From CAKSNH01 sp964422725 (GTDB taxonomy: Bacteria; Bacillota; Clostridia; UBA1381), in NCBI GenBank assembly GCA_964422725.1, contig CAYRCC010000032.1, forward strand, positions 1 through 23,373: a stretch of DNA of 23,373 nt, given 5' to 3'. The notes under the pieces were generated by a model. The model was not told the DNA's origin and ran no database searches. It worked only from the letters and a program-made list of their open reading frames with translations. Position numbers and translations under genes: made by a program. Below are positions 7,754-15,812 of the stretch, one piece after another (the stretch's first letter is position 1; each line of letters opens with the position of its first letter).

Positions 7754-9106
7754 TTAATCCACTATTGCTTTTGTTTTCCATTTTCCGGACAAATATCTTA
7801 TTACGGTCATTGTACACGCAGTACCCCATGAAAGCGGTGTCGACAGCCATATTCCGAATGATCCCATATCAAACAGCATTACAAGCATATACGCAAAAAG
7901 CACTCTTGACCCAAGCTCAACAAGTCCTATCGTCATCGACACATTGACATCACCGGCACCCTTAAGTACATTTAAAAACGACTGCATAATTCCGGCAATC
8001 ACGTACGCAATACCCACCACGCACAAATAATTACCGCCTATCGCTATTGACTCCGCGTCGGTCACCTTATCAAGGAACAGCCACAACAACGGTACTCTGA
8101 ATACAACTATTCCAACAGCAAGCACGGCGCACGCACTTACAATAACCTTTAACACTTTTTTAAGTCCCGAAACTATTCTGTCTATATTTCCGGCACCTAT
8201 ATTCTGCGCCGTAAACACTGACACTGCCATTCCCATCGACACAACCGGCTGTATTGCCATCGAATCTATCTTATTTGCCGCAGTATATGCCGCAACCGTT
8301 GCCGTACCGCACGAATTTACCAATCGCTGCACGCCCAGTCCGCCAAGCGAAATAAATGAGCTTTGCAATGCGTTCGGAGCACCCATTTTTACTATCTTTG
8401 AAAACATTATGCTGTTAAATTTCCACTCGTCCTTTTTTATATGGAGTATCTTCTGTTTTTTTATTATAAACAAAAGACAAATCATACCGGATACAAACTG
8501 TGATATTATCGTCGCATATGCGGAGCCGTCCACGCCGAGTCCGAAATTCAGAACAAACACCAAGTCAAGCACAATATTTGTAACCGCCGATGCAATCAGC
8601 GCATATATCGGCGTTTTGGAATCACCGATACTGTTTAGTGCGGAGGCGCATATATTGTACAGTGCTGAACCGGCTGTGCCCATAAACATTATCCTTATAT
8701 ACGACACAGAGGCATCAATAATATCCGGCGGTGTGCTTAGAAATCGCAGCAGCGGTTTTGATACAAAAATACCGCCCAAAGAAATAATTATTGTCATTGC
8801 CGCCATTGCGTATATCAGTGTTGCCAATGCACGCCGCATACTGTCATAGCGTCCCGACCCCACATACTGCGCAAATATAACCCCCGCGCCGCGTGTAAAG
8901 CCGATAAGCCACGATACCAAAAGAAACACCGCCGTACCCGTTGCCCCCACCGCCGCCAGTGCCTCGGAACCCACAAATTTTCCTACAATAGCCGCATCAG
9001 TCAAATTATACACCTGCTGAAATATATTGCCTATAAACATCGGTACGGCAAATCCGACAATCAGTTTTATAGGCTCGCCCTTTGTCATATCTACATTTCC
9101 GGTCAT
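7754..9106 (-). CDS. MATE family multidrug/cation antiporter
   Basis: A 450-residue membrane protein with about 12 spans arranged as two similar halves, as in NorM/DinF-type exporters that expel drugs or metabolites in exchange for sodium or protons. Family-typical segments are GEPIKLIVGFAVPMFIGN at residues 10-27, the following FQQVYNLTDAAIVGKFVG, and the second-half start MGAPNALQSSFISLGGLG. The ATG at 9106 has GGAGG ten bases upstream. Only 17 bases separate it from the ABC exporter gene before it, so the two are co-transcribed and may serve a shared export job. No good terminator follows; an AT-rich hairpin lies at 7651-7674. The substrate is unknown. Confidence 0.92.
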   Translation of the reverse strand: MTGNVDMTKGEPIKLIVGFAVPMFIGNIFQQVYNLTDAAIVGKFVGSEALAAVGATGTAVFLLVSWLIGFTRGAGVIFAQYVGSGRYDSMRRALATLIYAMAAMTIIISLGGIFVSKPLLRFLSTPPDIIDASVSYIRIMFMGTAGSALYNICASALNSIGDSKTPIYALIASAVTNIVLDLVFVLNFGLGVDGSAYATIISQFVSGMICLLFIIKKQKILHIKKDEWKFNSIMFSKIVKMGAPNALQSSFISLGGLGVQRLVNSCGTATVAAYTAANKIDSMAIQPVVSMGMAVSVFTAQNIGAGNIDRIVSGLKKVLKVIVSACAVLAVGIVVFRVPLLWLFLDKVTDAESIAIGGNYLCVVGIAYVIAGIMQSFLNVLKGAGDVNVSMTIGLVELGSRVLFAYMLVMLFDMGSFGIWLSTPLSWGTACTMTVIRYLSGKWKTKAIVD

Positions 9107-9123
9107 ATACCCCCAACCTCCGT

Positions 9124-10857
9124 TTACATATTTTCAAACTGCATATTATAGTAACGCGCATATATACCGCCGCGCTTGAGCAAATCACTGTGACTTCCGC
9201 GCTCTGCTATTGCATCCTCCGCTATAACTATAATTTCATCGGCATTTCTCACTGTGCTGAGTCTATGCGCAATAACAATAGTTGTCCTGTTTTTCGCAAG
9301 CTCGTTAAGAGATTCCTGAATATGCGCCTCACTCTCATTGTCCAGTGCGCTTGTCGCCTCGTCAAGAATAAGTATTTTCGGATTTTTAAGAAACAGTCTG
9401 GCTATGGAAATTCTCTGTTTCTGACCGCCGGAAAGACGCGTACCGCGTTCACCGACATATGTGTCGTAACCGTCCGGAAGTCCCATTATAAATTCGTGTA
9501 TATTAGCTTTTTTTGCCGCCTCAACAATCGCCTCGTCATCAGCGCCCGGTGTGCCGTATGCAATATTGTATTTTATACTGCCGTCGAACAGATACACGTC
9601 CTGCTGTACTATACCTATTGATTTTCTCAAAGAATCCAATGTCACGTCCGATATATCCTTGCCGTCTATCAAAATACTTCCGCCCGTTACATCATAAAAT
9701 CTTGGCAACAGCATACACAGCGTAGTTTTACCGCCGCCGGACGGTCCTACAAGAGCCACTGTCTTTCCGGCTTTTATCGAAAGACTGATATTTTCAAGCA
9801 CTGCCTCGTCTTTGTTGTACCTGAACGAAACATTTCTATACTCAATATCACCCCTGACATCTCCTATATCATACGCATCGGCTTTATCTCTGACATCGGG
9901 TACTGTATCCATAACCTCCGCGAAACGCTTAAATCCGGCAAACCCTTTTTGAAACTGCTCGGTAAAATTAATCAAAACCTCAATCGGACTTATAAATATA
10001 CCGATATACAGTGCATACAGCGCAAGGTCACTCACAGCAAGGCTTCCGTCCGCCGTAAAATATCCGCCGGCAACCAAAATAGTCGAATACAAAAGTCCCT
10101 GAAAAAACGAATTTCCGGCGTGAAATATTCCCATTCTTGTATAACTTGAATTTTTTGATTTCAGAAATTCAAGATTACTCTTTTCAAAATTCTCTCTTTC
10201 CACATTCTCATTTGCGAACGACTTCACAACACGTATACCGGCAAGACTGTCCTGCACTCTTGAATTAACCTTTGAAATTTTCACGCGGTTATCCGTAAAC
10301 ACAGCGCGCATTTTCTTATTCTGCAAAACGCTGAAAATTACCATAACCACTGTGACGGCAAGCAATATAAGTGTCATTTTGACATTAATTGTCATAAGCA
10401 TTATAAATGCACCCGCTATTTTAAGCGAGCATATAAATAAATTTTCCGGACCGTGGTGCGCAAGCTCGGATATGTCAAACAAATCCGATACCAGCTTCGA
10501 CATCATATCCCCCGTATTGTTTTTGTCATAATACGAAAATGACAGCTCCTGGTAATGGTCGAACAAATCCTGACGCATATCGCTCTCCATTTTTGCGCCC
10601 ATTATGTGTCCCCACGATGTTATGTAATACCGGCACACATACCTGAGTGCGTACATTGCTATAAGTCCCGCCGCTATGGGAAGTAATGCTCTCATAACGG
10701 TTTCGCGCCCGCACATAAACAAGCCTTTTGTCAAAAAGTCCAGTATACGCGGAAACGCAAGGTCAATAACCGACACCAAAACCGCACACAGCATATCAAT
10801 CCAAAACATAGCCTTATATGGTTTGTAATATCCGGCAAATCTCTTTAAAAGTTTCAT
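9124..10857 (-). CDS. ABC exporter, fused membrane and ATPase domains
   Basis: A half-transporter of the MsbA/LmrA type, expected to work as a dimer that exports lipids, peptides or drugs. In 577 residues it has a six-helix membrane domain (about 1-310) and then the ATPase domain. Walker A GPSGGGKT is at 371-378, the Q-loop glutamine is in VQQD (417-420), the signature LSGGQ is at 475-479, Walker B ILILDE at 495-500 and the switch histidine is H531. All are intact. It is followed by the MATE gene 17 bases on. Upstream, a moderate minus-strand promoter (TTGATT, 17 bases, TAATAT) can be read around 10925-10953, but it is not certain. The partner may be a second half-transporter elsewhere or itself. 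Confidence 0.9.
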   Translation of the reverse strand: MKLLKRFAGYYKPYKAMFWIDMLCAVLVSVIDLAFPRILDFLTKGLFMCGRETVMRALLPIAAGLIAMYALRYVCRYYITSWGHIMGAKMESDMRQDLFDHYQELSFSYYDKNNTGDMMSKLVSDLFDISELAHHGPENLFICSLKIAGAFIMLMTINVKMTLILLAVTVVMVIFSVLQNKKMRAVFTDNRVKISKVNSRVQDSLAGIRVVKSFANENVERENFEKSNLEFLKSKNSSYTRMGIFHAGNSFFQGLLYSTILVAGGYFTADGSLAVSDLALYALYIGIFISPIEVLINFTEQFQKGFAGFKRFAEVMDTVPDVRDKADAYDIGDVRGDIEYRNVSFRYNKDEAVLENISLSIKAGKTVALVGPSGGGKTTLCMLLPRFYDVTGGSILIDGKDISDVTLDSLRKSIGIVQQDVYLFDGSIKYNIAYGTPGADDEAIVEAAKKANIHEFIMGLPDGYDTYVGERGTRLSGGQKQRISIARLFLKNPKILILDEATSALDNESEAHIQESLNELAKNRTTIVIAHRLSTVRNADEIIVIAEDAIAERGSHSDLLKRGGIYARYYNMQFENM

Positions 10858-10907
10858 TTATTTTCCCCTTTCTTTGATGTACACGCCGCACAATAAAATC
10901 GTTTTCG

Positions 10908-10936
10908 TTGACACTTAACATATATATTACTATATT
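10908..10936 (+). promoter_or_regulatory. Distal promoter upstream of ilvA
   Basis: A perfect TTGACA at 10908-10913, a 17-base spacer, and TATATT at 10931-10936. If it serves ilvA, the leader is about 230 bases long and includes both copies of the palindrome. Confidence 0.6.
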
Positions 10937-11049
10937 CGGCAAGAAAAATCAAACCTAATCTATCACCAAAAATTCTGCCGTATTTGCGCAAAGTTTTGTA
11001 TAAAAAAACAAAATTGAAATTTTCGGATTTAAAGAATTCAAGCTTTCAC

Positions 11050-11069
11050 CGGCTTTTGCTCAAAAACCG
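11050..11069. repeat. Upstream copy of a palindromic direct repeat (candidate operator)
   Basis: The core TTTTG-CT-CAAAA is palindromic. Here it extends to CGG and CCG at the outer edges, so eight of ten base pairs over 20 bases are symmetric. The 15 bases 11053-11067 recur exactly at 11111-11125, 58 bases downstream. Confidence 0.45.
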
Positions 11070-11106
11070 CACATCTGCAATTTACACCCAAATATCCATA
11101 AAAATA

Positions 11107-11135
11107 TTGACTTTTGCTCAAAAACATTGTACTAT
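11107..11135 (+). promoter_or_regulatory. Proximal ilvA promoter with palindrome in its spacer
   Basis: TTGACT at 11107-11112, a 17-base spacer and TACTAT at 11130-11135. The second exact copy of the 15-base repeat (11111-11125) begins in the -35 box and fills most of the spacer. A protein bound there would block RNA polymerase. The leader would be about 34 bases. Confidence 0.6.
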
Positions 11136-11175
11136 TTATTGTGAACAAATTATTTATATTAGGAGTAATGCAATT

Positions 11176-12369
11176 ATGCTGACATTAGATAAGATTTATC
11201 ATGCCGCCTATGTTCTGAAACAAGTTGTGCGGCCTACCGACCTTATTCGTGCAAAGGGTATTTGTGACGACTGTGATATTTACCTGAAAACGGAAAATTT
11301 ACAGATTACGGGCTCTTTCAAGGTACGCGGTGCATATTACAAAATTTCACAGCTCACTCCGGAAGAAAAGGAAAAGGGAGTTATTGCTTGTTCTGCCGGA
11401 AATCACGCACAGGGTGTTGCACTTGCGGCGGCAAAAAACGGAATTAAATCACTTATATGTATTCCGGACGGCGCACCCATTTCAAAAGTGGAGGCAACAA
11501 AAAGCTACGGTGCCGATGTGTGTCTTGTTGAAGGTGCATATGACGATGCATATCAAAAAGCTCTTGAACTCCAAAAGGAAAGCGGCGCTACCTTTATCCA
11601 CCCGTTTGACGATGATATGGTTATTTCCGGTCAGGGTACTATCGGACTTGAAATTATGGAACAGCTTCCCGACGTCGATGCCGTTATTGTTCCTGTAGGC
11701 GGCGGCGGACTTATAAGCGGCGTTGCATTCGCGATAAAATCGCTCAATCCGAATATTAAGGTGTACGGAGTTCAGGCAGCCGGCGCACCGTCAATGTACA
11801 ATTCACTGCGCAGTCATTCAATCGAAACACTGCCGAGCGTTAAAACAATTGCCGACGGTATTGCCGTAAAAACCCCCGGAGATACCACATACAGCATATG
11901 CGAACAGTATGTCGACGAAATTGTCACGGTTACCGATGATGAAATTTCAACCGCAATACTCACTCTTATCGAACAACAAAAGCTAATCGCCGAGGGTGCC
12001 GGTGCGGTTTCCGTTGCGGCGGCATTGTTTAACAAGCTCCCGATTAAAGGTAAAAAAGCCGTATGTCTTGTGTCGGGCGGCAACATAGATGTTACTATAC
12101 TTTCAAGAGTTATTAACAGAGGACTTCAAAAAGCCGGCAGACTTGCCGAGCTTAAAATTGAGCTTATGGATAAACCGGGACAGTTGCGCGGTGTATCGAA
12201 AATAATCGCATCACTCGGCGGCAACGTTGTTTCAATCTATCACGACCGCGCAGATGTAGATATGGACATCAACGCTTGTTTCCTTCGCATATCAATGGAA
12301 ACACGCAACCACGAACACGTAAAGCAGATAGAAGACGAGCTTACAAAGCAAGGTTACAAATTGGTTTAA
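11176..12369 (+). CDS. ilvA: Threonine ammonia-lyase with C-terminal ACT domain
   Basis: A PLP enzyme that deaminates threonine to 2-oxobutanoate, feeding isoleucine synthesis or threonine catabolism. It is 397 residues from ATG 11176, chosen because AGGAG lies ten bases upstream. The PLP lysine is K49 in GSFKVRGA. The substrate loop SAGNHAQG is at 73-80, and the glycine loop VPVGGGGLISG binds the PLP phosphate. The last 70 or so residues (from LKIELMDKPGQLRGV) form one ACT domain, a usual site of allosteric control. Length and single ACT domain fit the roughly 400-residue ilvA/tdcB class rather than the 510-residue biosynthetic form. Its partner ridA follows after 19 bases. Confidence 0.93.
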   Translation: MLTLDKIYHAAYVLKQVVRPTDLIRAKGICDDCDIYLKTENLQITGSFKVRGAYYKISQLTPEEKEKGVIACSAGNHAQGVALAAAKNGIKSLICIPDGAPISKVEATKSYGADVCLVEGAYDDAYQKALELQKESGATFIHPFDDDMVISGQGTIGLEIMEQLPDVDAVIVPVGGGGLISGVAFAIKSLNPNIKVYGVQAAGAPSMYNSLRSHSIETLPSVKTIADGIAVKTPGDTTYSICEQYVDEIVTVTDDEISTAILTLIEQQKLIAEGAGAVSVAAALFNKLPIKGKKAVCLVSGGNIDVTILSRVINRGLQKAGRLAELKIELMDKPGQLRGVSKIIASLGGNVVSIYHDRADVDMDINACFLRISMETRNHEHVKQIEDELTKQGYKLV

Positions 12370-12388
12370 ATTGAGGAGGAATTTAAAA

Positions 12389-12763
12389 ATGAATAAAATT
12401 TACACAAAAAACGCACCGGACGCAATAGGTCCGTACTCACAGGCAGTGACAGTCAACGGTTTGGTGTTTACTTCCGGTCAAATCGCAATAAATCCGTCAA
12501 GCGGAAATGTTGAAACAAGCGACATTGCCGGTCAGACAAAGCAAGTAATGGAAAATTTGAAAGCTGTTTTGGAAGCTGCCGGTACAAATCTTGAAAATGC
12601 GGTTAAAACCACCTGTTTTATTGCAAATATGTCAGACTTTGCCGAATTCAACGAAATATACGGTCAATACTTTACAAACAAACCGGCACGTTCGTGTGTT
12701 GCCGTAAAGGAGTTGCCTAAGGGTGTGCTGTGCGAGGTTGAGGTAATTGCCGCTTTGGACTGA
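12389..12763 (+). CDS. ridA: RidA family 2-iminobutanoate/2-iminopropanoate deaminase
   Basis: It hydrolyses the reactive enamine/imine that threonine ammonia-lyase releases, giving 2-oxobutanoate and ammonia and protecting PLP enzymes from damage. The family acts as a cytoplasmic trimer. The 124-residue protein is full length and begins with the family pattern KNAPDAIGPYSQAV. It has GLVFTSGQI, the substrate-binding arginine R101 in KPARSCVAV, and E116 in the LCEVEVIA end. The ATG at 12389 is eight bases after GAGGAGGA; an in-frame TTG at 12371 overlaps the ilvA stop region and is unlikely to be used. Its position behind ilvA matches the biochemistry directly. Confidence 0.95.
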   Translation: MNKIYTKNAPDAIGPYSQAVTVNGLVFTSGQIAINPSSGNVETSDIAGQTKQVMENLKAVLEAAGTNLENAVKTTCFIANMSDFAEFNEIYGQYFTNKPARSCVAVKELPKGVLCEVEVIAALD

Positions 12764-12780
12764 TTTCGGAGGACTTATAA

Positions 12781-13245
12781 ATGAAGTTTTGTATAAAATG
12801 CGGTAACTCTCTTGAAGACGAGGCTAACAGATGTGAGCTATGCGGCGAACTTCAGCCGTTTATTGTCAACAGCAAATCCGACGAAAGCACATCAAGCCGC
12901 GACTGCCGGACATACCGTTCCGACGCGCCGGCAAATACACAGCCGAATTACTATAATCAGCGAGATTATGCTGTTTACAGCAATTGTGCCAAATCAACAA
13001 ATTCATCTTGTATTGCCGGATTTGTACTCGGTATTATATCATTTTTTCTGCCGATTATAAGTCCGGTAACAGGTATTATAGGTTTGATTTTCAGCATTTT
13101 AGGTGTCAGAAAAACAACTGCCGGAAAAGAAAGCGGTTTCGGTTTCGGTATAGCCGGTATCATTTTCAATTCCGTTGCACTGCTGTTTGTGCTGATGATC
13201 ATTCTCATAATGGTGATTGTATATATATATGCCGACCGCTATTGA
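12781..13245 (+). CDS. Zinc-ribbon, DUF4190 membrane protein
   Basis: A 154-residue protein in three parts. Residues 1-25 form a small zinc ribbon with C4, C7, C18 and C21 (two CxxC pairs). Residues 26-76 are a polar linker rich in Ser, Asn, Tyr and Gln, likely disordered. Residues 77-150 hold two membrane helices (about 78-108 and 121-150) with the DUF4190 pattern, seen in GIIGLIFSILGVRKT. The function is unknown. The start has CGGAGG seven bases upstream and lies 17 bases after the ridA stop, so it is the third gene of the ilvA operon. The membrane part could equally be called a TM2/DUF4190-like anchor. No enzymatic residues are evident. Confidence 0.8.
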   Translation: MKFCIKCGNSLEDEANRCELCGELQPFIVNSKSDESTSSRDCRTYRSDAPANTQPNYYNQRDYAVYSNCAKSTNSSCIAGFVLGIISFFLPIISPVTGIIGLIFSILGVRKTTAGKESGFGFGIAGIIFNSVALLFVLMIILIMVIVYIYADRY

Positions 13246-13260
13246 AATCCGCGAAAAATT

Positions 13261-13300
13261 GAAAAAGCAAATCGGACTTGCAGTAAATGCAAGTCCGATT
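13261..13300. terminator. Bidirectional terminator between the ilvA and pur operons
   Basis: A perfect 13-bp stem, AATCGGACTTGCA at 13270-13282 and its complement at 13288-13300, with loop GTAAA. On the minus strand it is followed by TGCTTTTTC, a good T-tract for ending the purine operon. On the plus strand the following AATTTC is weaker. The convergent genes end 15 to 25 bases away on each side. Confidence 0.85.
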
Positions 13301-13318
13301 AATTTCACAGACAAACTA

Positions 13319-14482
13319 TCATCTTTCGTTGTATTCTTTCAGAAAACGCTCAATAGCCGGTTTCACATTCAGCATCGTTTTCAAATTCTCGTATTCATCT
13401 TTTGCCTCGCTGTCTGTTTTCCCACTGTAGACTGCACGTATCATAATGTTTTTCGGTGTTTCAAGCGGTGAAATATACTCAATCATCGACACTCTGTAAC
13501 CGACACTTTCAAGGTACGCCGCACGTATGCCGTCAGTCAAAGTATCCGCAAGACGCGCCTTTAATATACCGTATTTTGTAATTGCCTTAAACGGTTCATA
13601 TGAATACTGTGACAAAATGTCCTTATGACAGCACGGTACACATACAATAGCTTTTGCTTTTGCACGAATTCCTAGTGCCAGAGCCATATCGGTGGCTATG
13701 TCACACGCGTGCAGTGATATAACAACGTCTATCTTTTCATCGGGCGTGTATTCGCGCAAATCCGCCTGTATGAACTTCATATTCTTATAACCCAAATTGT
13801 CCGCAATTCTGTTTGACGCGTCAATTACGACATCTGAATAGTCTACACCGATAAATCTGCATTTGCGCTTGGCAATTTCACAGAAATAGAAATTCATAAC
13901 AAACGACAAATATGATTTACCGCAGGCGCAGTCCATAATAACTATCTCCTTGTCGGTCGGAATATCCGCAATCAAGTCGCGCATAAGCTCGACAAAATAG
14001 TCAATCTGATTGTACTTTCGAATTTTATCATTCCTGATTTTGCCGTTTTTTGCGAGAATACCTATTTCCTCCAGTAAATCCTTTGCCAATGCCGGATTTA
14101 CAAGATATTCACGCTTTGCACTCACTTGTCCGACATTTTCACTCACCTGAGTATCGGCTTGCTTGTGCTGCATTTTGACTTTCTTTTCATCAGCCTCAAC
14201 AATAATCTGCGTTCCGCGTTCATTATACGTAATTACAGCCGCATCATATTTTGAAATTTCATTGCAGACAATATCCGCAAGCTCACCAACCTCTACCCTG
14301 TTTTTCACCGCCTGAAAGCTGAAAAACACTTCATCGTCATCACAGCTGATTATGCCGGCAAACTCTTTTGTACCCGAACGAAACAAAATATGAATGTTCA
14401 CAAAATATGCCGTATTGTCCATCATTCTGGAAATAAGTCCGTTAAGATACAGCTTTATTTGAGATACATTTTTCTTATTCAT
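13319..14482 (-). CDS. SAM-dependent methyltransferase, Methyltransf_32-like, unknown target
   Basis: A 387-residue class I methyltransferase. Motif I is DCACGKSYLS at 184-193, the acidic end of strand 2 is in GVDYSD (212-217), and a later motif reads SLHACDIATD at 256-265. A cysteine-rich VCVPCCHKD follows at 280-288. KYNQIDYFVELM just before the fold and the LHAC motif recall the GSTCD-like Methyltransf_32 family, whose bacterial members have no settled substrate. Residues 1-120 are an extra N-terminal domain that I do not recognise. The ATG at 14482 overlaps the end of purD by eight bases, so translation is probably coupled. It is the last gene of the purine operon, before the terminator at 13261-13300. 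An RNA or protein target is a guess. Confidence 0.75.
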   Translation of the reverse strand: MNKKNVSQIKLYLNGLISRMMDNTAYFVNIHILFRSGTKEFAGIISCDDDEVFFSFQAVKNRVEVGELADIVCNEISKYDAAVITYNERGTQIIVEADEKKVKMQHKQADTQVSENVGQVSAKREYLVNPALAKDLLEEIGILAKNGKIRNDKIRKYNQIDYFVELMRDLIADIPTDKEIVIMDCACGKSYLSFVMNFYFCEIAKRKCRFIGVDYSDVVIDASNRIADNLGYKNMKFIQADLREYTPDEKIDVVISLHACDIATDMALALGIRAKAKAIVCVPCCHKDILSQYSYEPFKAITKYGILKARLADTLTDGIRAAYLESVGYRVSMIEYISPLETPKNIMIRAVYSGKTDSEAKDEYENLKTMLNVKPAIERFLKEYNER

Positions 14483-15743
14483 ACTTTTTTATTCCTATAT
14501 CCTTACGATAATGCACATCTTTAAACGTCACCTTTTCGACCGCCTCATACGCACGCTTAATTGCCAAATCCAGATTATCATCAACCGCCGTAACGCCGAG
14601 TACACGACCGCCGGCTGTTACAATCTTATCGCCGTCTTTTTTTGTACCGGCGTGAAAAATTGTAATCTTTTCAAGCGTTTTAACCGTATCAAGACCGCTG
14701 ATTTCGTATCCGGATTGGTATTTCTCAGGGTAACCGCCCGAGGCGAGTACAACACAAACTGCCGCGTTATCCTCCCACTCAATATCAATACTGTCAAGCT
14801 TTTCGTCAATTACCGCATCAATAATGTCAATCAAATCGGTTTTTAATCTCGGAAGAACAACCTGTGTTTCGGGGTCACCGAAACGACAATTGTATTCGAT
14901 TACCTTAACTCCGTTTTGTGTCATCATAAGACCGAAATACAAAACGCCTTTGAAAGGTCTTTTTTCATCGCTCATAGCTTTAATTGTAGGCAGAAAAATG
15001 TTTTTCATACATTCCTCAGCCTTTGCATCATCATAAAGTCTGCTCGGTGAAAACGTACCCATACCGCCGGTATTGAGTCCTTCATCGTTATCGTATGCGC
15101 GCTTGTGGTCTTGTGCGGACACCATAGGCTTTACTGTCTTACCGTCGGTAAACGCAAGTACCGAAACCTCAGGTCCTGTCAAAAATTCCTCGATAACCAC
15201 ACGACTTCCGCTTTTTCCGAATTTTCCGCCGTCAATCATTTCATGTACGGCTTGTTCGGCTTCTTCAAGGTTCTGCGCAATTATTACACCCTTACCGAGT
15301 GCCAAACCGTCAGCCTTGATAACCGTCGGAAACGTACCCTTTTTGATGTACTCAATCGCTGAGTCGCTGTCGGTAAACACTTCATATTTCGCTGTCGGAA
15401 TATTGTACTTTTTCATCAGCTCTTTTGAAAATGCCTTACTGCCCTCAATAATTGCCGCATTTGCATGTGGTCCGAACACACGTATTCCTTTTTCTTCCAG
15501 CGCATCGACCATACCCATTACCAACGGGTCATCAGGTGCTACAAACACCAAATCCATTTTATTCTCAACCGCAAAATTGACAATACCGTCAACATCGGTT
15601 GCCTTAATATCCACACATTCGGCAATTTCGGCAATACCGCCGTTGCCCGGTGCGCAGTAAATTTTATCCACTTTAGGTGACTGTGCTATTTTCCATACAA
15701 TAGTATGCTCTCTTCCGCCGCCGCCCACTACTAAAACCTTCAT
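14475..15743 (-). CDS. purD: Phosphoribosylamine-glycine ligase (GAR synthetase)
   Basis: The second step of purine synthesis: ATP-dependent joining of glycine to 5-phosphoribosylamine. The 422-residue length is normal. Seen are the N-terminal VLVVGGGGREH at 3-13, then the ATP-grasp region with GSKAFSKELMKKYNIPTA, KADGLALGKGV, and the catalytic-domain motif EYNCRFGDPETQ. The ATG at 15743 has GGAGG six bases upstream. The gap to the transformylase gene before it is 69 bases with only a small AT-rich hairpin (15787-15806), and no promoter is obvious. It overlaps the methyltransferase gene downstream. Confidence 0.96.
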   Translation of the reverse strand: MKVLVVGGGGREHTIVWKIAQSPKVDKIYCAPGNGGIAEIAECVDIKATDVDGIVNFAVENKMDLVFVAPDDPLVMGMVDALEEKGIRVFGPHANAAIIEGSKAFSKELMKKYNIPTAKYEVFTDSDSAIEYIKKGTFPTVIKADGLALGKGVIIAQNLEEAEQAVHEMIDGGKFGKSGSRVVIEEFLTGPEVSVLAFTDGKTVKPMVSAQDHKRAYDNDEGLNTGGMGTFSPSRLYDDAKAEECMKNIFLPTIKAMSDEKRPFKGVLYFGLMMTQNGVKVIEYNCRFGDPETQVVLPRLKTDLIDIIDAVIDEKLDSIDIEWEDNAAVCVVLASGGYPEKYQSGYEISGLDTVKTLEKITIFHAGTKKDGDKIVTAGGRVLGVTAVDDNLDLAIKRAYEAVEKVTFKDVHYRKDIGIKKYE

Positions 15744-15812
15744 AGACTACCTCCGATTACATTTTATAATTTAAAGCAAGACACAGACAATTCTTATAAA
15801 AATTGTTTAAAA

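Larger units (their letters stand above)
10858..11175. other. Regulatory gap between divergent exporter and ilvA operons
   Basis: This 318-base gap holds two plus-strand promoters and a duplicated palindrome (listed separately). Two further small inverted repeats lie in it: TTTTGT/ACAAAA at 10994-11013 and AAAATT/AATTTT at 11010-11023. No T-box core or other known riboswitch was recognised. An open frame continues upstream from ilvA to 10984 but lacks a ribosome binding site. Confidence 0.5.

Noticed and set aside
7569..7850. A 93-codon minus-strand frame overlapping the end of the MATE gene
   Set aside because: No ribosome binding site, different frame over 97 bases of MATE, and it ends inside the typA promoter.
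8409..8849. A 146-codon plus-strand frame opposite the MATE gene
   Set aside because: Wholly antisense to a well-supported gene and without family features.
10984..11175. In-frame 64-residue N-terminal extension of ilvA
   Set aside because: It would start at TTG without a ribosome binding site and contains the proximal promoter. The ATG at 11176 has a proper site and matches the family start.
10943..11175. Possible T-box leader for ilvA
   Set aside because: The conserved T-box antiterminator core and a following terminator were not found.
15073..15660. A 195-codon plus-strand frame opposite purD
   Set aside because: It is wholly antisense to a clear purD coding sequence, without a ribosome binding site; a codon-bias shadow.
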